Shown here: piece by piece, positions 58,964 to 64,000 of the stretch | How positions within the stretch are numbered: position 1 is the stretch's first letter | Layout of the letters: every line of letters begins with the position of its first letter | Assembly (NCBI RefSeq): GCF_000350225.1 | Contig: NW_005179308.1 | Span: 1-64,000, forward strand | Length of the DNA: 64,000 nucleotides | Source: Chondrus crispus | Lineage: Eukaryota; Rhodophyta; Florideophyceae; Gigartinales; Gigartinaceae | Reading direction: 5' to 3' | Notes under the pieces: model-generated | Databases searched by the model: none | The model's input: the letters and a program-made list of their open reading frames with translations, nothing else | Told to the model about the DNA's origin: nothing | Position numbers and translations under genes: made by a program

Positions 58964-60330
58964 ATGGAATATACAGCTGAAAATGCACTGAAACATGTCC
59001 CTGCCGAAAGTGATGTTCTGCTCGTCTTTATTAATCGTCTGGTAGGTCGATCTGATGAACAACATGCCATAATCGACTGTATGAAGCATCTGCTGGAATC
59101 TCCTCTGGATTTATCTGCGGCCGCTAAGGAGACAGCTTTGGAGCTACTACCACCTGAGATTCTTCTTTTAATATCTACTCTCAAGGCTCCCACCATATTC
59201 CAAAATCTCCGGCTTGTGCTACCGAAATCCGGAGTCAGGATTAATCAGCGTCAAGGCCTGTTCGTCCCACAGGCTATAGCAGAAGGTTTTTATGCAGGAG
59301 GACGCTTTATTGCGCACCGCTCGCGAACAAATTGATAACTCTCGCATGAGTAGAGGCAACTCTGTCTTGAGCCCCGCAGGTGCCCCTTCTTCCCTTGCCT
59401 GTGCTCCACAACATTCAAGCCGCAACAACCGTCCGTCAGAGGACAGGATATCCTCTCGCAATGTCGATTCTGCCTCAAAGCACTTCACAGAGAGCAGAAA
59501 CTCAGCGGTATTCCTGGAAAGTCCCCGATTCTTCCGGAAGCACAGAGAGCATACCTGACATATTGCGATAAAAAATCAATCTCCCGTAATGATCGTGTTA
59601 AACTCATTCTTCTTGTATTGAAGGGACCAGCCCTTGGATTCCGGGAGGATAACACACACGGACACCCGGATATAACGCAGGTGTCAGACTTTTTCCAAAA
59701 GGATTGCAGCTCAGTTTGACACTCCGGCTCACCAGCCCCAGATTAAGGCCATCGCTCTCAGCCTGACAATAGAAGATATTAGGAAGAAGAATACCTGTAG
59801 CCGTGTGGCTGCTCTAGGTACATTGTACCACGAAGTTGGGAGGCTCAATGACCAATTTCCTCCCGAAAACGCAGTGAGACCTTCAAGATCAATACTCTCA
59901 TGAAGATCGTTGAGCGCTTTGTATGGTCACGAAATGCCAAAGAGGAAGTCATGCAAGGCAAACTGAAATATCAGGATCTATACACTAAGTTATCAGCTGC
60001 TTTAGTAATATGGGAAAATGAGGTTCGTCGTTCGGGGCGGGACCCTGAGCAGGTAGACGATACTCGTATCGCAGCAACGTCCGCGGACTTCATCAGTTAT
60101 GGTTCCAAGTACGCATTCGCGAACAAGCCTGCTCCGCGCCAAAGGTTATTGCATTTCCCCAACACCGCTCCCAGGGCCAGCTTCGCATCAAGACCACGTC
60201 GAGACAAATCTAAAATCATCTGCTTCAAATGCCGGAAGCATGGGCACTACCGCTTTGAATGCAAAGGGCAGGGGCCTGCTAATATGATTGATGCAGCAAG
60301 GAGTCGCATGAAAGAAATGAGTGGGCCACC
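58964..60330 (+). pseudogene. Gag-like fossil of an LTR retroelement
   Basis: Starts MEYTAENALKHVPAESDVL, has gag-like helical sequence in the middle, and ends with a zinc knuckle CFKCRKHGHYRFEC near 60220 and a basic flank. It is broken, with several breaks, and no pol follows because a minus-strand Gypsy element begins at 60331. Family not determined. Confidence 0.55.
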
Positions 60331-60967
60331 TGTAGGATAAACACCCCCAGCGATAGGGGTGTATGCACAGTTCGACCGAGACCCTTGTCGATCGGGAAGA
60401 CGGGGGTGAAGCGGGACACCAGCTAACGGCACCGGGCAGCGGGCCCGGGTAGCGTGGTAGAGCGGGAACGGGGAGGACGCCGGTACGCGCGAGCGGTTCG
60501 ACGCCTCGACGCCCCGGCGCGGTACTGGGTAACGATCCAGTACCGATGGGCGGAGGCGGAGCCGGCTCGTGGGCGTACCGCGCGCGTCCTCAACCCGCGC
60601 TCGGTGCCGCTCTAAGGTAATTAGCAAGCGTTACCTTAGAATAAGCGGGAAGTCGGACCTTGATGGTCGGTGGGTGACAAGTCCGTGCTTGTCCCCCTCC
60701 ACTGCCGCCGGTCCGCTCCATATTTAATATACAAAACAATCTATAACACTACAGTACTGAAGCATTGTAGTGGTCTACTGTAGTACCGATCGGACCGTAC
60801 TGTAATACTGTGAGCCATCGTGGCTGACAGTACACGTGTATGCGCGTGCGGCCTGTACCCGAGGGGTACACGTGGCCACGCGCGGTAGTACTGTAGAGCC
60901 CGAGGCTCTACAGTATTGGATCCGTTGTTGATCTAATCTAAAAAGCCCCAGGGGGGGTTATACTACA
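60331..60967 (-). repeat. 3' LTR of the right-edge Gypsy element (637 bp)
   Basis: On the minus strand it begins TGTAGTATAACCCCCC and ends GTGTTTATCCTACA. It shares the TATTAAATATGGAGCGGACC core with the 17907 LTR. It lies directly against the gag-like fossil. Confidence 0.85.
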
Positions 60968-60984
60968 CGGCCCCCCCTTAAACG
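60968..60984 (-). other. Polypurine tract of the right-edge Gypsy element
   Basis: On the minus strand TTTAAGGGGGGGCCG precedes the LTR start, as in the related copies. It fixes the orientation of the element. Confidence 0.65.
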
Positions 60985-61023
60985 GGGACGTCGGCGTCCA
61001 CGGGTGCTCGAAGAGCGCGAGCC

Positions 61024-63670
61024 ATGTCTAACCGCGTCCTCGATACGGTCCCTTTCGCTCCTTACCACGACTCCGCTCTCTGGGCGGTATTCTCGGCGTC
61101 TCGCCCCGTGCGCCTTCGCGCGCGCGCTGATTCCTCGCCCTTCTCCCCTGCAACCTGCGATCTCGCTTCCCTTTCGTCTCCGTCGCCCCCTCTTAACCGG
61201 GTGGTCGTGCGCACGCCCTCTGGGGTCGGCCTCAGCATCACCATGTTACCCCTTCCGAGGGGGTCCGTTTTTCTTTCTCTGCCGGGGTGAGCACTCTTTC
61301 TTTTCCCTGCCCCCGAGCTCGCCTTCTCCCCCGTCTGCATACTCGGCTCACGCCCCGGCATCATCGATATGCCGTCTCCCACTACCCCTCAGGGCGGTAT
61401 CACGCTTCCTCGGCCAGCTCCAGGCAGTGGGTCGGACGAGCTGGTCGTTTGCTCATCGGCTATAGACGACCGCACCCCCGTCGAAGGGGTGCCTTCACAG
61501 TCGCTTTCGGTCGCCCCCAACTCCTCCGCTCCGGCGCCCTGGTGGCCGCCGAGACCATTCCGAAAATCCCGAGGTCCCCGAACGTCTACGGTAACCGAGG
61601 AGATCGGTCCCTTGCCGACCGTCGCTCCGCTTCCTGCGGCCCATCCGTCCTTGGTGACGGGGGGTCCGATGCCCCTTCCGCCTGCGCCGATCGATGGCGC
61701 GGGCGGCCCACCCGTCGGCGGATTCACGGTATGGCCGCGCGATGGTCCGTACCAGCCCGTCTTGGGCTCATACGGGGCTTCCGGAAGTTGTCGGTGCCCC
61801 GGTGCGCCGACTACTTCCTCTCGGCTCGGCCGGATCGCAGAGGAGGAGGTGTCCGACACCTCCACGCAGTAGCTGGGGGTGCCCCTAGAGCGGTCCATTC
61901 CGCTGCCGCTCGGTTGCCTGAACTACGCGTGGCGCCGCCACGCTCGGTCGGGCGTTACCGTTGGGGAGCTCCTGGCGAGGGCGCACTTGCGCCCCGATCT
62001 ACGCCGGGTTCGCGCCATCTACGAGGGTGGCGTCGCAGCAGAGGTGTCCCTTGCCTTGGGTCGTCTCTTGTTTGAGGGCGACGGCGCCCCTTATCAAATT
62101 CCGGACGAGATACTCTGTGACAGGACGTTCGTCTATAGTATCGAGGAGGCGGAATACGTTGACCGAATGTCGACGTATCTCTTCCATCGGGGCCCTCGAG
62201 ATCCTCGTCGGTTGGTCCTCTCGGAGGTAGCGGGGCTGTACGTCAGCCCGCGTCCTCGTACTCACTCCCGGGCTCGCGCAGCTCTCCAAAAGTCTGCTTG
62301 CGCGCTTATGCGTATCCATCGTATTGCCTTAGCCCCCAACGATTGGTCCGCCTACCGCCATAATGGAGAGGACGACGGCCGAGTCTTCCCGTCCGCTGCC
62401 TTTTCCCCGGGCCTATCGCGGGGCGATTTCCCGGAACTTCCTCCAAGCATACGGGAGGCACTCCCATCGTTGGGGGTGCATCCGTTACTCCCCTACGCTT
62501 TGAAGCATTTCGGCTTCGCGGGTACTGACTCGAAGCATCCAGCCTACGAGGAGTTGGTCTACAATTACGAGGGTTAGTGGGCGTGGTCAACTTGCAACGC
62601 TTTCATGAGCGAGGTCGCCCTGCACGGGCGCGTTTTCGTACAGCCCATCGGTGTGCTGTCCTTCCTTGGCCGGGTCGCGCCGTCGCTGCCCGACGTGGCG
62701 TTGCACCCCTTGGAGCGCGGCTCCCCGTCTGTCCCGTGGACCTACTCTTCGGTTCTCGACTTGATGCACCGCGCCGTTGCGGTGCCCGAACGCAATCGGC
62801 GGCCGTGGAATGACCACACAACCGGGGCCCAGAGCTTCTTCCTCGCCTACGATTTAAAAGGAGACGCCTTCGTGGCTCGTTCGGGCTCCAGTGCGGTGGG
62901 TCCCTCTCGTGGCAAAGGAGGTGTCGGGTCCACGGCGCGAGAGGCGCGGCGGAAGAGATATCGTGACCTCGATGGCGAATTCCCAGCCATCGCAGTGCCG
63001 GCTCATCCCGAAGTCGGTCAGGATACGGCGGCGGGGACTACGTTGCCTCCGCTGCCTTCCCTAGGATCGGTTGGGTACCCTGGTACACCGCGACTCACTG
63101 TGCTTAGTCTCGACCTAGCTCGTCGCGAGATCACCGCCATCCCCTGGTTGTCCCGCGCCCTGGGGAGCTTAATTGACCGGACCTGGAATGTGGAGGGTCT
63201 CCTTCGGACCCTGACGAATTGGTACCTTGAGCGCAGTAGCGAAGCGCGTCGCCTCGAAACGGAGCGTCAGTCTTTTGCCGCTGAACGTGACTCTCTTGCG
63301 GCACAGCTGCGCGACGCCCGGTGCGAGCTCAAGGTCCTACGCGGTGCCTCTTGACGTCGCGCGAGCGATCTCCAGCGCGCCGTCCTCGACCGCGATCGGT
63401 ATCGCGGAGAACGGGACGCGCTCAGAGCCGCTCGTGTTGGGCCCCCGGAGCGTGCTGCGTCCACGCCGCGGCAGAATCTTCGAGATCCTTATGAGGGTCG
63501 CGGGTACGGCCTCTCGACGACCGACGCACTCGCGACCTCTGCTGATCCGCCTCGGGGTTGGACTCCCCACGGAGAGGCCACACTTCCTCCGCTCCATGAA
63601 ATGGAGCCCGAGTTGCAGTTTCATCCAAGTTATTGCCCCCCGAGGGCGCGTGCTCCAGGGTCGTCGGAAC
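61024..63670 (+). pseudogene. Antisense ORF homologue in the right-edge Gypsy element (broken)
   Basis: Antisense to its own element, beginning next to the 3' LTR with MSNRVLDTVP. Conserved blocks follow the same order as at 27783-30410: WRRHARSGVTVGELL, GAPYQIPDEILCDRTF, SRARAALQKSACALMRIH, SLGVHPLLPYALKHFGF, GRVAPSLPDVALHPLERG and RKRYRDLDGEF, then a coiled-coil-like part. The Pro/Ser-rich N-terminal third is poorly conserved while the core keeps well over half of its residues. It is broken in about three places, so this copy is not functional. Confidence 0.75.
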
Positions 63671-63951
63671 CCTCCAACGATACGAACCGTTGAGCGTGCA
63701 AGCATAGCGACCGGCTCTCGACATCCCTAGTCATTTCCTTTCCCGTAAAGCCCCTGAGGCAATTCCTCGCGTGTATTTCTCCTACGCTCGCGGAAGGCCT
63801 CCTCCCTGGTCTGGACAAGAAAAAAAGCGGGGGCGGGTCTCGGATTTGTTGACGTCCCACCCCGCGTCCTTTCATGCTGTTCGAACATGGCTCTCTTCGT
63901 AGAGCAACAGGAGGCGTGTGGTCCGTTGCGCGTCGTACTGTAGACTTGCCG

Positions 63952-63975
63952 GCCCTCGCCACCAATGGCGAGGGC
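63952..63975 (+). repeat. Hairpin of the array family at the window edge
   Basis: CCCTCGCC...GGCGAGGG with a 6-base loop, the same palindrome as in the 38740-39815 array, again on the pol side of the antisense ORF. It may be the first unit of another array beyond the window. Confidence 0.6.
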
Positions 63976-64000
63976 GCGGCACGCAACGACGCGCCACGAC

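Larger units (their letters stand above)
60331..64000 (-). mobile_element. Gypsy chromovirus relative, minus strand, runs off the right edge
   Basis: A 3' LTR at 60331-60967 is followed by a polypurine tract and then an antisense ORF region homologous to that of the 17.9-31.2 kb element, in the same relative position. Gag and pol would lie right of the window. The visible coding part is broken (about three breaks). LTR and ORF sequence differ well beyond the LTR-LTR divergence of the other copies, so it is a separate lineage of the same family. Confidence 0.8.

Overview
This is a repeat-dominated stretch of a eukaryotic nuclear genome, about 64 kb with almost no intact host gene. No bacterial operon, rRNA array or real CRISPR array is visible. 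Decayed copies of eukaryotic genes (U2 snRNP A', a P4-type ATPase, a TadA/ADAT2-type deaminase, threonine deaminase), compact coding DNA, moderate to high GC and clusters of chromodomain Gypsy elements would fit a red alga of the Chondrus/Gracilaria kind. That assignment is inference only.

Layout. 1-3590: the right part of a DIRS-like tyrosine-recombinase retroelement, cut by the window edge. 3695-5400: small repeats, including a 699-bp PIF/Harbinger-type MITE with a TAA target duplication and an LTR-like segment. 5429-7152: a broken pogo-type transposon. 7428-15068: a minus-strand Copia fossil whose two LTRs differ threefold in length. 15317-16652: a small element with 16-bp inverted ends holding a transposase fragment. 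17102-43948: one long gene or element (Cys-rich N-terminus, DUF6589-like, PIN/FEN-like and CXC regions) split by two nested Gypsy chromoviruses. The first (17907-31165, TSD TGGAG) has almost identical LTRs and looks whole. The second (34031-41520, TSD TTCCT) is older and decayed. 45300-46350: a second broken pogo-type transposase. 46540-57703: a probable 11.2-kb CMC/EnSpm-type DNA transposon with a Tnp2-like transposase, two accessory ORFs and three decayed host-gene copies. 58964-60330: a gag-like fossil. 60331-64000: a further Gypsy chromovirus relative on the minus strand, running off the window.

The most interesting observations are four. (1) A long ORF lies antisense between pol and the 3' LTR of the young chromovirus. 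A homologue, similar over most of its length, sits in the same antisense position in the diverged copy at the right edge, so it looks like a real, undescribed gene of this lineage. (2) The gene split by the two Gypsy elements may be a new DNA-transposon type or host family. (3) The CMC element appears to have captured several host genes. (4) A tandem array of about 20 hairpins lies in one Gypsy element, with a matching hairpin in another at the corresponding place, next to a threonine deaminase fragment.

Order of events by nesting: the DUF6589/CXC unit came first, then the 34-41 kb Gypsy (LTRs a few percent apart), then the 17.9-31.2 kb Gypsy (LTRs nearly identical).
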